A program made the position numbers and the translations under genes. The notes below the pieces were generated by a model. It ran no database searches and was not told where the DNA came from. It saw only the letters and a program-made list of their open reading frames with translations. From Chthoniobacter flavus (GTDB lineage: Bacteria > Verrucomicrobiota > Verrucomicrobiia > Chthoniobacterales > Terrimicrobiaceae): 23,451 nt of DNA. Every line of letters starts with the position of its first letter. The stretch's first letter is position 1. Below are positions 15,892-23,441 of the stretch, in pieces. The stretch is from assembly GCA_945863785.1 (NCBI GenBank), contig CAMBAQ010000006.1:1-23451 (forward strand), written 5' to 3'.

Positions 15892-16322
15892 ATTTTTTTG
15901 TGAAGAAAATCCTTCCCGTCATTTTACTCGCTTTTGTTCTCACCACCGCCTTTGCCTATGTGGATGACGCCCTGTCATTCGCCCAAGAGGCCGCGCTTCC
16001 TTATGTCAAAAAGGGGTTCTCCGTTCGTGAGGATGCTTGGGGTGGTGATCTTGGCGTGAAGGAGCAGCAGGCCATGCAGGCCCAGCTTTTCAAGGGCAAC
16101 GAATATTGGTTTTGCCTTGGAACGGACGTCAAAGGTGCGGTTCTGACCGTTAATATCTACGATTCTAAGGGGAAATTGGTGAATGTGGAGACCACTCGTA
16201 CCGGACGTCTTTCGGCCGTGCGTGTCGTTCCGCCAAAAACCGGTTCTTATTTTGCCATCGTGACGGTTGTCAAATCCTCTCAAGAGCGTACGGGTTGGGC
16301 TTTGGTTTACGCCTACAAGTAG
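15888..16322 (+). CDS. Exported beta-rich protein of unknown function (144 aa)
   Basis: The start is a TTG overlapping the stop of the previous gene (TTGA at 15888-15891); a GTG at 15900 is an alternative that would shorten the signal peptide. Residues 1-23 form a signal peptide (KKILPVILLAFVLTTAFA). The mature part of about 120 residues reads as a beta-sandwich: LFKGNEYWFCLGTDVKG, LTVNIYDSKGKLVN, RVVPPKTGSYFAIVTV, ending WALVYAYK. This pattern resembles the C-terminal domains found beside secreted peptidases, but here it stands alone. phoH follows after 17 bases, so transcription may run on into that cluster. Confidence 0.75.
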   Translation: MNFFVKKILPVILLAFVLTTAFAYVDDALSFAQEAALPYVKKGFSVREDAWGGDLGVKEQQAMQAQLFKGNEYWFCLGTDVKGAVLTVNIYDSKGKLVNVETTRTGRLSAVRVVPPKTGSYFAIVTVVKSSQERTGWALVYAYK

Positions 16323-16339
16323 TACGGCGATCATTGGAA

Positions 16340-17311
16340 ATGGAATCAATAACCTTGGAATTCGAAAATGCCCGGACGGCCCAAGCCCTCCACGGCAACG
16401 ATCCTCGTCTCCTCCATGATCTTGAGGCCCGACTGCAAGTCCATGTGACCTCGCGTGACGGTTGGATTCGCATCGAAGGAGAGGCAGCGTCGCTCGCGCG
16501 TGCACGAGCCGTTTTTAATCAACTGCACTCCGCCGTGAAGAGTGGCATTTCCATCCATCGACATGAGTTCCATCATGCACTGGAGTCGGCCGCGAGCGAC
16601 GGGAATGCGGAATCCCTGCAAAGCCTCATCGACACGCGCATTCATTGCTCTCCGCGCAAGCCGCCGGTCGTTCCGCGTACCGCTGGACAGAAATCCTACG
16701 TGCAGGCGATCAATGGTCACGATATCACTTTTGGAATTGGTCCGGCTGGCACAGGAAAAACCTACCTCGCCGTTGCATCGGCCGTTGCCGCTCTTAAGCA
16801 GGAAAAAATCAACCGCATCATTCTCACTCGCCCGGCAGTCGAAGCGGGAGAGGCGCTTGGCTTTCTGCCTGGTGATCTTGAGGAAAAAATTCTTCCCTAT
16901 TTGCGACCGCTTTATGACGCACTGAATGACCTTCTGGATGCCGACGAGTTGCAAAAATTAATGGATCGCAACATTATCGAAATTGCTCCGCTGGCCTATA
17001 TGCGCGGCCGCACGCTGAGCAATTCGTTTGTGATCCTCGATGAGGCTCAGAACACGACAGCTGAGCAGATGTTTATGTTTCTCACGCGTATCGGCATGGG
17101 CTCTCGCTGCGTGGTGACGGGGGACGTCACCCAGATCGATCTTCCTCGCAATAAATTGAGTGGCCTAGTCGAAGCGGTCGGTGCCCTTCGGGATATTTCT
17201 GGTATCGGCATGCATTTCTTCACTGAGAAGGATGTCGTCCGCCACCCGCTCGTACAGGCGATCATCCTCGCTTATAAAGATCACCGAGGATCTCGCGAAA
17301 GCAGAATTTGA
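16340..17311 (+). CDS. phoH: PhoH-like ATPase
   Basis: A 323-residue P-loop NTPase of the PhoH/PhoL family, found with RNA metabolism genes; helicase-like and RNase-linked activity has been proposed for relatives, but the exact reaction is unsettled. The N-terminal 115 residues form a KH-like domain (HDLEARLQVHVTSRDGWIRIEG). The Walker A motif GPAGTGKT is at 134-141, followed by ILTRPAVEAGEALGFLPGD. Walker B (VILDEAQN) is at about 231-238, and GRCVVTGDVTQIDL-type sensor sequence follows. The start at ATG 16340 gives a normal N-terminus; a longer frame from 16295 would overlap the preceding gene. pgpH begins two bases after its stop. Confidence 0.94.
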   Translation: MESITLEFENARTAQALHGNDPRLLHDLEARLQVHVTSRDGWIRIEGEAASLARARAVFNQLHSAVKSGISIHRHEFHHALESAASDGNAESLQSLIDTRIHCSPRKPPVVPRTAGQKSYVQAINGHDITFGIGPAGTGKTYLAVASAVAALKQEKINRIILTRPAVEAGEALGFLPGDLEEKILPYLRPLYDALNDLLDADELQKLMDRNIIEIAPLAYMRGRTLSNSFVILDEAQNTTAEQMFMFLTRIGMGSRCVVTGDVTQIDLPRNKLSGLVEAVGALRDISGIGMHFFTEKDVVRHPLVQAIILAYKDHRGSRESRI

Positions 17312-17312
17312 T

Positions 17313-18899
17313 ATGTTTGGAATTTTTAGACGTTGGCGACTTGTAGGTAAGGGATTGGATTGCGGCAAGCGGCGTCGCACCATTGAGGAGAGTGATTTTC
17401 TGCAAGCGCTGCAATCCGGTTGGACCGTTCGTTCGATCCTCTTGCTCTCATTCGTGGTCGGCCTAGCGGGATTGATTTTTTCAGGTCAGCAGGAAGAGCC
17501 TGCCAAAAAGTTCCTCCTCTGCGTCCTGATTTTCATCACAGCCATCGCCCAACTCTGGATCAACCATCCCCACACGATGCGCGCCAATTCCAAGTTGTGT
17601 ATGCTTTTGGGGGTTCTTTTCGCGCAACTTGCCGTCATCAAGATCATTCTCACTCAAGCAGCCTCAGGAAATATCGATCTCCAACTCGCTCCGTTGCTGG
17701 TGCCTTATGCCTTTGCGCCGCTGATTTTATCCGTCCTGCTCGGACGCAACCACGGGATCTACGCGGCTGTATTTGCGAGCCTCTGGGGTTCGCTCCTCGC
17801 TGGGCGAATCGATCCGGTGTTTCTGGTTATTTCGCTCATCACGGGTTTTATCGCCGTTTTTGTGACCCACCAAGTCCGGCGTCGCAGTCGTTTGGTACGT
17901 GCTGGTATCTATGTCGGATTAGCCACTTGGGTCTTGGCGGCCACCTTCGGGCAGATCGGTCCGATCGTCTGGGAGATGCCTTCCCAAACCGATTGGCGCA
18001 TGATCGCTTGGCAGAGCGTTGCGGCCATTTCCATGGGCATCGGCACCGCTATCGTCGTGAGCGGTATCCTTCCCATCCTCGAGCATCTCTTTAAAATCAC
18101 AACCGAGATTTCTTGGTTGGAGATGAGTGATCTGAATCATCCGATTCTCAAGCGATTGAGTCTTGAAGCGCCCGGCACCTATCACCATAGCCTTGCTGTT
18201 GCCAATTTGGCCGAGGCTGCGGCTGAAGTCGTAGATGCCAACCCGACCATCTGCCGCGTCTCCTCGTATTTTCACGACATCGGCAAGCTCATCAAGCCAC
18301 AGTATTTCACCGAAAATACCCACCACGATCACAATCCTCACGATGATCTGACGCCGACCATGAGCGCCTTGATCATCGTTGCTCACGTGAAGGAAGGGGT
18401 GGATCTGGCCCTCAAAAACCAACTTAACAGCGAGATCGTTGACGTGATTCGCCAGCACCATGGCACCTCGATGGTTTCCTATTTCCATCAGCGCGCCCTC
18501 CAACAGCAACAGGACGCCCGACTCGGAGGGAAAATCATGAACATGCGCGAGGATGATATTCCCGATGTCAGTGAGGAGAGTTTCCGTTATCCCGGTCCAC
18601 GTCCCCAAACAAAAGAAGCCGCCCTTGTATCACTCGCTGATTCCATCGAAAGCGCTTCACGCAGCCTAGATCGGCCCACGCCTCAGCGGATTGATGACTT
18701 GGTTCGGCAGATTATTAAAGAGCGCCTAGCCCAAGGTCAACTCGACGAAGCTCCGCTCACGATCGCCGAAATCTGGCGCGCGGCAGAAAGCTTCCGTTTT
18801 TCACTCGTGAACATGCTTCACGCCCGTATCGCCTACCCGAAACGACCAGAAAGCGGAACTGCGGCGAATTCGAAGCGTGAGGAAAAATCGGCCGCTTAG
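17313..18899 (+). CDS. pgpH: HD-domain membrane phosphohydrolase (PgpH/YqfF family, shortened sensor region)
   Basis: PgpH-type proteins hydrolyse cyclic di-AMP in the bacteria where they have been tested. From the ATG at 17313 the product has 528 residues. A first membrane segment (about 39-57) is followed almost at once by the second (66-84) and five or six more up to about residue 252. The cytoplasmic HD domain has His291 (GTYHHSLAVANLAE), the HD pair 321-322 (YFHDIGKL), NPHDDLTPT, His358 and His382-383 (RQHHGTSMVSYF). The C-terminal GPRPQTKEAALVSLADSIE is family-typical. The large extracytoplasmic domain that normally separates the first and second spans is missing. A frame extending to 17181 lies within phoH and is discounted. 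A diadenylate cyclase gene is not in the window. Confidence 0.9.
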   Translation: MFGIFRRWRLVGKGLDCGKRRRTIEESDFLQALQSGWTVRSILLLSFVVGLAGLIFSGQQEEPAKKFLLCVLIFITAIAQLWINHPHTMRANSKLCMLLGVLFAQLAVIKIILTQAASGNIDLQLAPLLVPYAFAPLILSVLLGRNHGIYAAVFASLWGSLLAGRIDPVFLVISLITGFIAVFVTHQVRRRSRLVRAGIYVGLATWVLAATFGQIGPIVWEMPSQTDWRMIAWQSVAAISMGIGTAIVVSGILPILEHLFKITTEISWLEMSDLNHPILKRLSLEAPGTYHHSLAVANLAEAAAEVVDANPTICRVSSYFHDIGKLIKPQYFTENTHHDHNPHDDLTPTMSALIIVAHVKEGVDLALKNQLNSEIVDVIRQHHGTSMVSYFHQRALQQQQDARLGGKIMNMREDDIPDVSEESFRYPGPRPQTKEAALVSLADSIESASRSLDRPTPQRIDDLVRQIIKERLAQGQLDEAPLTIAEIWRAAESFRFSLVNMLHARIAYPKRPESGTAANSKREEKSAA

Positions 18900-18911
18900 T
18901 GCTCGTTGTTT

Positions 18912-19370
18912 ATGGAGAAATCGTCACTGCTCGATCTCCATTTTGCGCATCGCCAGCGCGCGATCGACTATGACAAGACGCATGTGGAGTTGATCGCCGG
19001 TGCGGCGCTGCCAAGCTGCCTCCAGCTTGCCAAAAAAGCACAATCCCCCCTCGCGGCTTTGAGTTCCGTGGAGATCTCGATCCTTGGTCCTAGAGCCATG
19101 GCTCGCGTGCATCGCGATTTTTTGGGAATCCCCGGAGCGACGGATGTGATCACGTTTCCCTACGGGGAGATTCTCGTCTGTGCCTCCATCGCAGAGGCGC
19201 GTTCCCGCGAGTTCGGAAACACGCCGACCATCGAAATCGCCCTCTACGTCATCCACGGGCTTTTGCATCTTTCAGGTCTCGATGACATTGAACCTGCCGA
19301 TGCCCGTTTAATGGCCGAAACCCAGCAAAAGTTACTTGAGGCAGCCCAGGCGGAAATGCTAACGGACTGA
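18912..19370 (+). CDS. ybeY: Endoribonuclease YbeY (rRNA maturation factor)
   Basis: YbeY is a metal-dependent endonuclease needed for 16S rRNA 3' maturation and ribosome quality control. From the ATG at 18912 the product has 152 residues. The motif TDVITFPYGEILVC is at about 78-91. The metal site HGLLHLSGLDD has His115 and His119, but the third ligand of the usual H-x3-H-x5-H pattern is Asp125. The C-terminal MAETQQKLL matches the family. A TTG at 18906 would add only two residues. It follows pgpH by 12 bases as the last gene of the phoH-pgpH-ybeY unit, an order widely conserved in bacteria, which supports the assignment despite the altered ligand. Confidence 0.9.
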   Translation: MEKSSLLDLHFAHRQRAIDYDKTHVELIAGAALPSCLQLAKKAQSPLAALSSVEISILGPRAMARVHRDFLGIPGATDVITFPYGEILVCASIAEARSREFGNTPTIEIALYVIHGLLHLSGLDDIEPADARLMAETQQKLLEAAQAEMLTD

Positions 19371-19400
19371 TCGCTGGGATCATCCAACACGGACGAAAAA

Positions 19401-20963
19401 TCAGGCTTCGGCGCGAAGACGGTAGAACTCGTAGCTGTCCACAAGGGCGAGCCAACTGGCCTCGATGATGTTGTCCGACACGCCCACCGTTCCCCAGCTG
19501 CTTTGGCCATCTGTCGAGACGATGAGCACGCGCGTGCGGGCAGCAGTGCCTCGGGTGCCGTCAATGATTCGCACTTTGTAATCGGTGAGACGCACAGAAT
19601 CGATCCAAGCATAGAAAGGGCGGAGCGCCTTGCGGAGAGCCGCATCTAGGGCGTTCACAGGACCATCACCCTCTTCGACTGTGTATTCGGCGACGCCTGA
19701 AACTTGAAGCTTCACCGTGGCCTCGCAGGTGGTGAATTGGTGGTCTGCGGACTGGCGGTACGAGCAATGGTATTCCTTGAGATCGAAGAGGGATTTGTGC
19801 TGCCCGATCGTGCGGCGGATGAGAAGGTCGAATGAGGCATCGGCAGCCTCAAATTCGTAACCGATCGATTCAGATTCTTTCACTTTTTTTAGAATCGCAG
19901 CGACTTCTGGTGCCCCTTTCTGAAGCTGGAAGCCCAACTCTGTCGCTTTTGAGAGAATGTTACTCTGGCCCGACATGTCAGAAACAAGAATGGTCTGCGA
20001 ATTACCCACCAATCCGGGACTCATGTGTTCGTAGCTGTGGGAGATTTTTTGCACCGCGTGAACGTGCAGACCGCCTTTATGAGTGAAGGCGGCTTGGCCA
20101 ACATACGGAGCTCGTATATCCTGCGGCACGTTCGCAAGCTCATCAACGAATCGGGAAACCTCGCGAAGTTGGGTGAGATCGGGTACGCAAGGGAGACCCA
20201 TTTTCACCTGTAATGTCGGGATGATGGTCGTGAGATTACAATTTCCCACACGCTCCCCGTAGCCGTTCATTGTGCCTTGGACTTGAGAGGCGCCAGCGCG
20301 TATGGCTGCGAGCGCGTTGGCAACACCGAGTCCGCAATCGTTGTGGGTGTGAATGCCGATGGGACACTTCAGATCGGAGATCACCTCGCCGGTGATACGA
20401 CCTATTTCCTCTGGCAGTGTACCTCCATTCGTATCACAAAGTACGAGAACGTCAGCGCCGGCATCGCGCGCGGCGCGGAGGGTCTGAAGAGAGTATTCGG
20501 GATTGTCCTTGTAACTGTCGAAAAAATGCTCGGCATCGTAGAAAACTTCGCGGTCGCTCTTTTTTAAAAACGCCACGGTGTCCGCGATCATACGGATATT
20601 TTCTTCGGCGGTGACATTCAGGACCTCGACGACGTGGAGCAGCCAAGTCTTGCCAACGATGGTGACGACGGGAGTCTGGGCCTCGAGGAGAACCTTCACT
20701 TGGGCGTCGTTTTCGACCGCGATGCCGCCTCGGCGAGTACTGCCAAAGGCGGTGATGCGCGCATTCTTCCACTCGAGTTTCGCGGCTTCGGCAAAGAAAG
20801 CGGCATCCCTCGGGTTCGATCCCGGCCAACCGCCCTCAATGAAATCGACACCGAAACTATCCAGTTTTTGGGCTACGCGGATCTTGTCGAGAATCGAAAA
20901 AGATATCCCCGTTCCCTGCGTTCCGTCCCTGAGTGTCGTATCGTAAATCGTGACCGGTTTCAT
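19401..20963 (-). CDS. cimA: (R)-citramalate synthase
   Basis: CimA condenses acetyl-CoA and pyruvate to citramalate, the first step of the threonine-independent isoleucine pathway. The 520 residues have the HMG-CoA-lyase-like barrel with DTTLRDGTQGTG at 8-19, SFSILDKIRVAQKLDSFGVDFIEGGWPGSNPRD, then IGIHTHNDCGLGVANALAAI with the metal-binding His pair, and GYGERVGNCNLTTIIPTL. The C-terminal third is the LeuA-type allosteric dimer domain (GDGPVNALDAALRKAL, TRVLIVSTD). The GWPGSNPRD and KGGLHVHAVQK segments separate CimA from 2-isopropylmalate synthase and homocitrate synthase. It is convergent with ybeY, 30 bases apart, and divergent from the methyltransferase gene. A promoter-like pair lies at 20975-21003. 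Confidence 0.94.
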   Translation of the reverse strand: MKPVTIYDTTLRDGTQGTGISFSILDKIRVAQKLDSFGVDFIEGGWPGSNPRDAAFFAEAAKLEWKNARITAFGSTRRGGIAVENDAQVKVLLEAQTPVVTIVGKTWLLHVVEVLNVTAEENIRMIADTVAFLKKSDREVFYDAEHFFDSYKDNPEYSLQTLRAARDAGADVLVLCDTNGGTLPEEIGRITGEVISDLKCPIGIHTHNDCGLGVANALAAIRAGASQVQGTMNGYGERVGNCNLTTIIPTLQVKMGLPCVPDLTQLREVSRFVDELANVPQDIRAPYVGQAAFTHKGGLHVHAVQKISHSYEHMSPGLVGNSQTILVSDMSGQSNILSKATELGFQLQKGAPEVAAILKKVKESESIGYEFEAADASFDLLIRRTIGQHKSLFDLKEYHCSYRQSADHQFTTCEATVKLQVSGVAEYTVEEGDGPVNALDAALRKALRPFYAWIDSVRLTDYKVRIIDGTRGTAARTRVLIVSTDGQSSWGTVGVSDNIIEASWLALVDSYEFYRLRAEA

Positions 20964-20974
20964 GTAATGGCCGA

Positions 20975-21003
20975 AATCTAGCGTTCAAGCGTCTCCGGAT
21001 CAA
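20975..21003 (-). promoter_or_regulatory. Putative sigma-70 promoter of cimA
   Basis: On the minus strand TTGATC (20998-21003) and TAGATT (20975-20980) are 17 bases apart. The predicted start, near 20968, leaves about five bases before the ATG at 20963. Matches to the consensus are only four of six in each box. Confidence 0.35.
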
Positions 21004-21024
21004 GCGACTTGGTGGGGTGGATTA

Positions 21025-21048
21025 CCCAGTTGACTCTTCCCAGTTGAC
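21025..21048. repeat. 10-bp direct repeat in the cimA / methyltransferase intergenic region
   Basis: CCCAGTTGAC occurs at 21025-21034 and again at 21039-21048, with a 14-base period. Both copies contain TTGAC, which could be a -35 element, and the pair could be an operator. The rest of 20964-21160 holds no other feature that I can support. Confidence 0.5.
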
Positions 21049-21160
21049 GAGATTGATCTGCCTAATCATTCTCCGTGACACTTTGAAAAGTTATTCTACT
21101 TCGCAATGGGACATTGATTTTTTAGCTGAAAACCAAGTCGTTCGCAGAAAAGAATTCGGT

Positions 21161-21844
21161 ATGACCCGCGAGGCCAAAAGTGTCCGCTACCCGATTCGGT
21201 TGCTTCGCTACTGGTTTGGTCAGCAGCTTCTACGCGTGGAATGCCAGCGCGCCGGACGTCCACTTGACGTCGCCGAAATCGGTGTTCATGTCGGCCAGAT
21301 GCTGGAGTTCGTGCGCTCCGCTCAACAAGGAATAAGCTATGGGCGATGGACGGCGGTGGATGCCGTGATGCGCCGCGAGCGCCTCACTGAGGCTGGTTAT
21401 TCGGATTTCCAAGAAGCGAATCTCGAAGACCCCAAGTTCAAGCTGAACCATGAATATGATACCGCCATTCTTCTTCATGTTCTCGAGCATCTTTTCGAGC
21501 CCGAGGAGGTTTTAAAAAATATCGCCCAAAATATTCGGCCCGGGGGATCGTTGATCGGTGGGTTCCCTGTTGTTCCCGGTCCTCTTGCAGCGATCCGTCA
21601 GGCACAGGTTCGTCGCACAGCGAAGCCGATGGGGCACGTGAGCGTTTTTTCTCCCGGTCGAGTTCGTCGGATGGCGGCCTATGCGGGCCTAGAGGTCGAG
21701 TTCATGAGCGGAGCATTCCTGATGCGTAGCAAGGGAAGTCCTCTCGAAAATTCCGCTGCTTGGATGCGGCTGAATCTTCTCTGGGGTCGTCTCTTTCCGG
21801 GTTGGCCAGGCGAGATCTACTGGCTCATGCGAAAGCCACTGTAA
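21161..21844 (+). CDS. Class I SAM-dependent methyltransferase (substrate unknown)
   Basis: From the ATG at 21161 the product has 227 residues. The SAM-binding motif I is VAEIGVHVGQML (about 38-49), with the acidic residue Asp67 at the end of the second strand (WTAVDAV). The post-core motif LLHVLEHLFEPEEVLKNI (about 104-121) precedes RPGGSLIGGFPV, as in methyltransferase type 11 domains. The C-terminus is basic and hydrophobic (LNLLWGRLFPGWPGEIYWLM) and may touch the membrane. The substrate cannot be inferred. The frame is open upstream to a GTG at 21017, adding 48 residues; that region includes the 10-bp direct repeat and a composition unlike the rest, so I prefer the ATG. A strong hairpin follows the gene. 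Confidence 0.8.
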   Translation: MTREAKSVRYPIRLLRYWFGQQLLRVECQRAGRPLDVAEIGVHVGQMLEFVRSAQQGISYGRWTAVDAVMRRERLTEAGYSDFQEANLEDPKFKLNHEYDTAILLHVLEHLFEPEEVLKNIAQNIRPGGSLIGGFPVVPGPLAAIRQAQVRRTAKPMGHVSVFSPGRVRRMAAYAGLEVEFMSGAFLMRSKGSPLENSAAWMRLNLLWGRLFPGWPGEIYWLMRKPL

Positions 21845-21864
21845 TCTAGAACAGGTTTTTCCAT

Positions 21865-21910
21865 GAACAAGGGTGCTTGAAATAAACACCCTTGTTCTTT
21901 GGAATTTTTT
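21865..21910 (+). terminator. Rho-independent terminator after the methyltransferase gene
   Basis: GAACAAGGGTG (21865-21875) and CACCCTTGTTC (21887-21897) form a perfect 11-bp stem with an 11-base loop, followed by TTT and then a run of six T residues. It reads best on the plus strand but could also serve the convergent purB. Confidence 0.85.
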
Positions 21911-21937
21911 CGTCCGAGGGCGTGAACTAGAGTTTCG

Positions 21938-23233
21938 TTAGACGATACCAACGGCGAGGAACTTTTCCTCCACGTGCCGGAAGTGACGTTCGGGAGCGCA
22001 GGCGCTTTCGATGTCTGCTGCAGCGAGGTGGGACGCGACGGTCGGTTCCTCGGAGAGGTTTTTTGCAAGCCCGCCGCCTTCGCGCCAGGTTTTCATCGCG
22101 GCACGCTGGACGGCTTCATAGGCGTCTTTGCGCTCCATTCCTTTTTCCGTAAGCATGAGGAGTGCAGCTTGGCTGGCATAGAGGCCGCCGGTGAGTTCCA
22201 TGTTTCGCTTCATGTTCTCGGGATAAACAATCAGGCGCGCGACAAGCTTCGTGAGAGTGACGAGCATATAGTCCAACAATGTGCAGCTGTCTGGCAGGAT
22301 GATGCGCTCGACCGAACTGTGGCTGATGTCGCGCTCGTGCCAGAGGGCCACGTTTTCGAGTGCGGCCATGGCGTTACCGCGAATCACGCGGGCGAGCCCG
22401 CTCAGGCGTTCGCCGGTGATCGGGTTGCGCTTGTGGGGCATAGCGCTGCTGCCTTTTTGCCCCTCGCTAAAATATTCCTCCACCTCGAGAACTTCGGTGC
22501 GTTGTAGGTGACGGAACTCCGTAGCCCAGCGATCCACGCTGGAAGCGATGATGGCCAGTGTGGTCATGAATTCGGCGTGGCGATCGCGCTGGATGATCTG
22601 AGTCGAAAGAGCGGCGGCCTTCAGGCCAAGGCTTTCGCAGACGCTTTTTTCCACCTTAGGATCCAAGTGCGCGTGGGTTCCTACGGCTCCACTGATTTTG
22701 CCAACACGGATGCGCTCGCGCGTTTCGCGTAGGCGTTCCAAGGAGCGAGTAAACTCATCATACATGAGAGCCATTTTGAGCCCGAAGCTGATGGGTTCTG
22801 CATGAATGCCATGGCTGCGGCCAATCATCGGCGTGAATTTGTGCTCCTTCGCACGAACGGCGACAGCCTCGCGGAGGGCGAGTAGATCTTTTTCTAGGAG
22901 GTTGAGCGACTCCAGCATTTGTACGGCCAACGTCGTGTCGAGAAGATCGGAGGAGGTAAGGCCTTGGTGAATCCAACGAGCAGCTGGGCCGACGCGGGAT
23001 GCGACGTCCTCAATGAAAGCGATCACATCGTGGTTCGTGCGTTTTTCGATTTCCCGAACATTGTCGATATCGAAGGCCCCCTTCGCGCGGATCTCGGCGG
23101 CATCCTCTTGCGGGATTGTGCCCAACTCCGCCATCGCTTCGCAGGCGAGGGTTTCGATCTCGAGCCAAATTTCCAATTTTCTCTTCTCAGTCCAAAGGGA
23201 CCGCATTTCCGGCAGTGAGTAACGTTCAATCAT
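21938..23233 (-). CDS. purB: Adenylosuccinate lyase
   Basis: PurB catalyses two eliminations in purine synthesis: SAICAR to AICAR, and adenylosuccinate to AMP. The 431 residues match the fumarase/aspartase superfamily. The N-terminus is MIERYSLPEMRSLWT, followed by REIEKRTNHDVIAFIEDV, the catalytic-site segment HQGLTSSDLLDT, GRSHGIHAEPISFG with the conserved His, and the flexible signature loop EGQKGSSAMPHKRNPITGE at about residue 255-273. HERDISHSSVERIILPDS follows. The length is that of the short bacterial form. A promoter-like pair lies at 23243-23272, only nine bases before the start codon, and no Shine-Dalgarno sequence is present. Confidence 0.97.
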   Translation of the reverse strand: MIERYSLPEMRSLWTEKRKLEIWLEIETLACEAMAELGTIPQEDAAEIRAKGAFDIDNVREIEKRTNHDVIAFIEDVASRVGPAARWIHQGLTSSDLLDTTLAVQMLESLNLLEKDLLALREAVAVRAKEHKFTPMIGRSHGIHAEPISFGLKMALMYDEFTRSLERLRETRERIRVGKISGAVGTHAHLDPKVEKSVCESLGLKAAALSTQIIQRDRHAEFMTTLAIIASSVDRWATEFRHLQRTEVLEVEEYFSEGQKGSSAMPHKRNPITGERLSGLARVIRGNAMAALENVALWHERDISHSSVERIILPDSCTLLDYMLVTLTKLVARLIVYPENMKRNMELTGGLYASQAALLMLTEKGMERKDAYEAVQRAAMKTWREGGGLAKNLSEEPTVASHLAAADIESACAPERHFRHVEEKFLAVGIV

Positions 23234-23242
23234 CAGGCGGGC

Positions 23243-23272
23243 ATTAAAACCACCTCAACGCGATTACGCCAA
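23243..23272 (-). promoter_or_regulatory. Putative sigma-70 promoter of purB
   Basis: On the minus strand TTGGCG (23267-23272) and TTTAAT (23243-23248, five of six to the -10) are 18 bases apart. The predicted start, near 23236, is about three bases before the ATG at 23233. No PurR-like palindrome is evident. Confidence 0.4.
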
Positions 23273-23279
23273 CACCGGA

Positions 23280-23423
23280 ATGAAAAAAATCCAACATGGC
23301 AGAACTCACTCTTTCCGGACGCTCCTCATTAGTGTCTGCATTTTTTCTATTGCCGGATTGGGATGGTGCGCTAATCTTCCGCTCCTGCCAAATGCCCGTG
23401 AAGGTGATCGCAAGGTCACTTAG
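23280..23423 (+). CDS. Very small predicted exported peptide (47 aa)
   Basis: An open frame of 47 codons begins at ATG 23280 and stops at 23421-23423. The N-terminus MKKIQHGRTHSFR is basic, residues 14-29 are hydrophobic (TLLISVCIFSIAGLGW), and a signal peptidase site after CA would leave a 16-residue peptide (NLPLLPNAREGDRKVT). Cys30 follows Trp, so it is not a normal lipobox. It is divergent from purB, 46 bases between starts. A good Shine-Dalgarno sequence sits 13 bases after its stop, so it may be the first gene of an operon that continues off the edge. It could also be a chance frame. Confidence 0.4.
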   Translation: MKKIQHGRTHSFRTLLISVCIFSIAGLGWCANLPLLPNAREGDRKVT

Positions 23424-23436
23424 CGGATAAGAAAGC

Positions 23437-23441
23437 AGGAG
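23437..23441 (+). promoter_or_regulatory. Ribosome binding site for a gene starting at the right edge
   Basis: AGGAG at 23437-23441, followed by TTTAAACAA up to the last base, is spaced to serve a start codon at or just past 23451. It is one of the few strong Shine-Dalgarno sequences in the window. Confidence 0.45.

Noticed and set aside
17919..18608. A 229-codon open frame antisense to pgpH
   Set aside because: It lies opposite the HD domain coding region, has no family signature, and fits no operon.
21974..22507. A 177-codon frame antisense to purB
   Set aside because: purB is unambiguous on the opposite strand; the antisense product has no motif.
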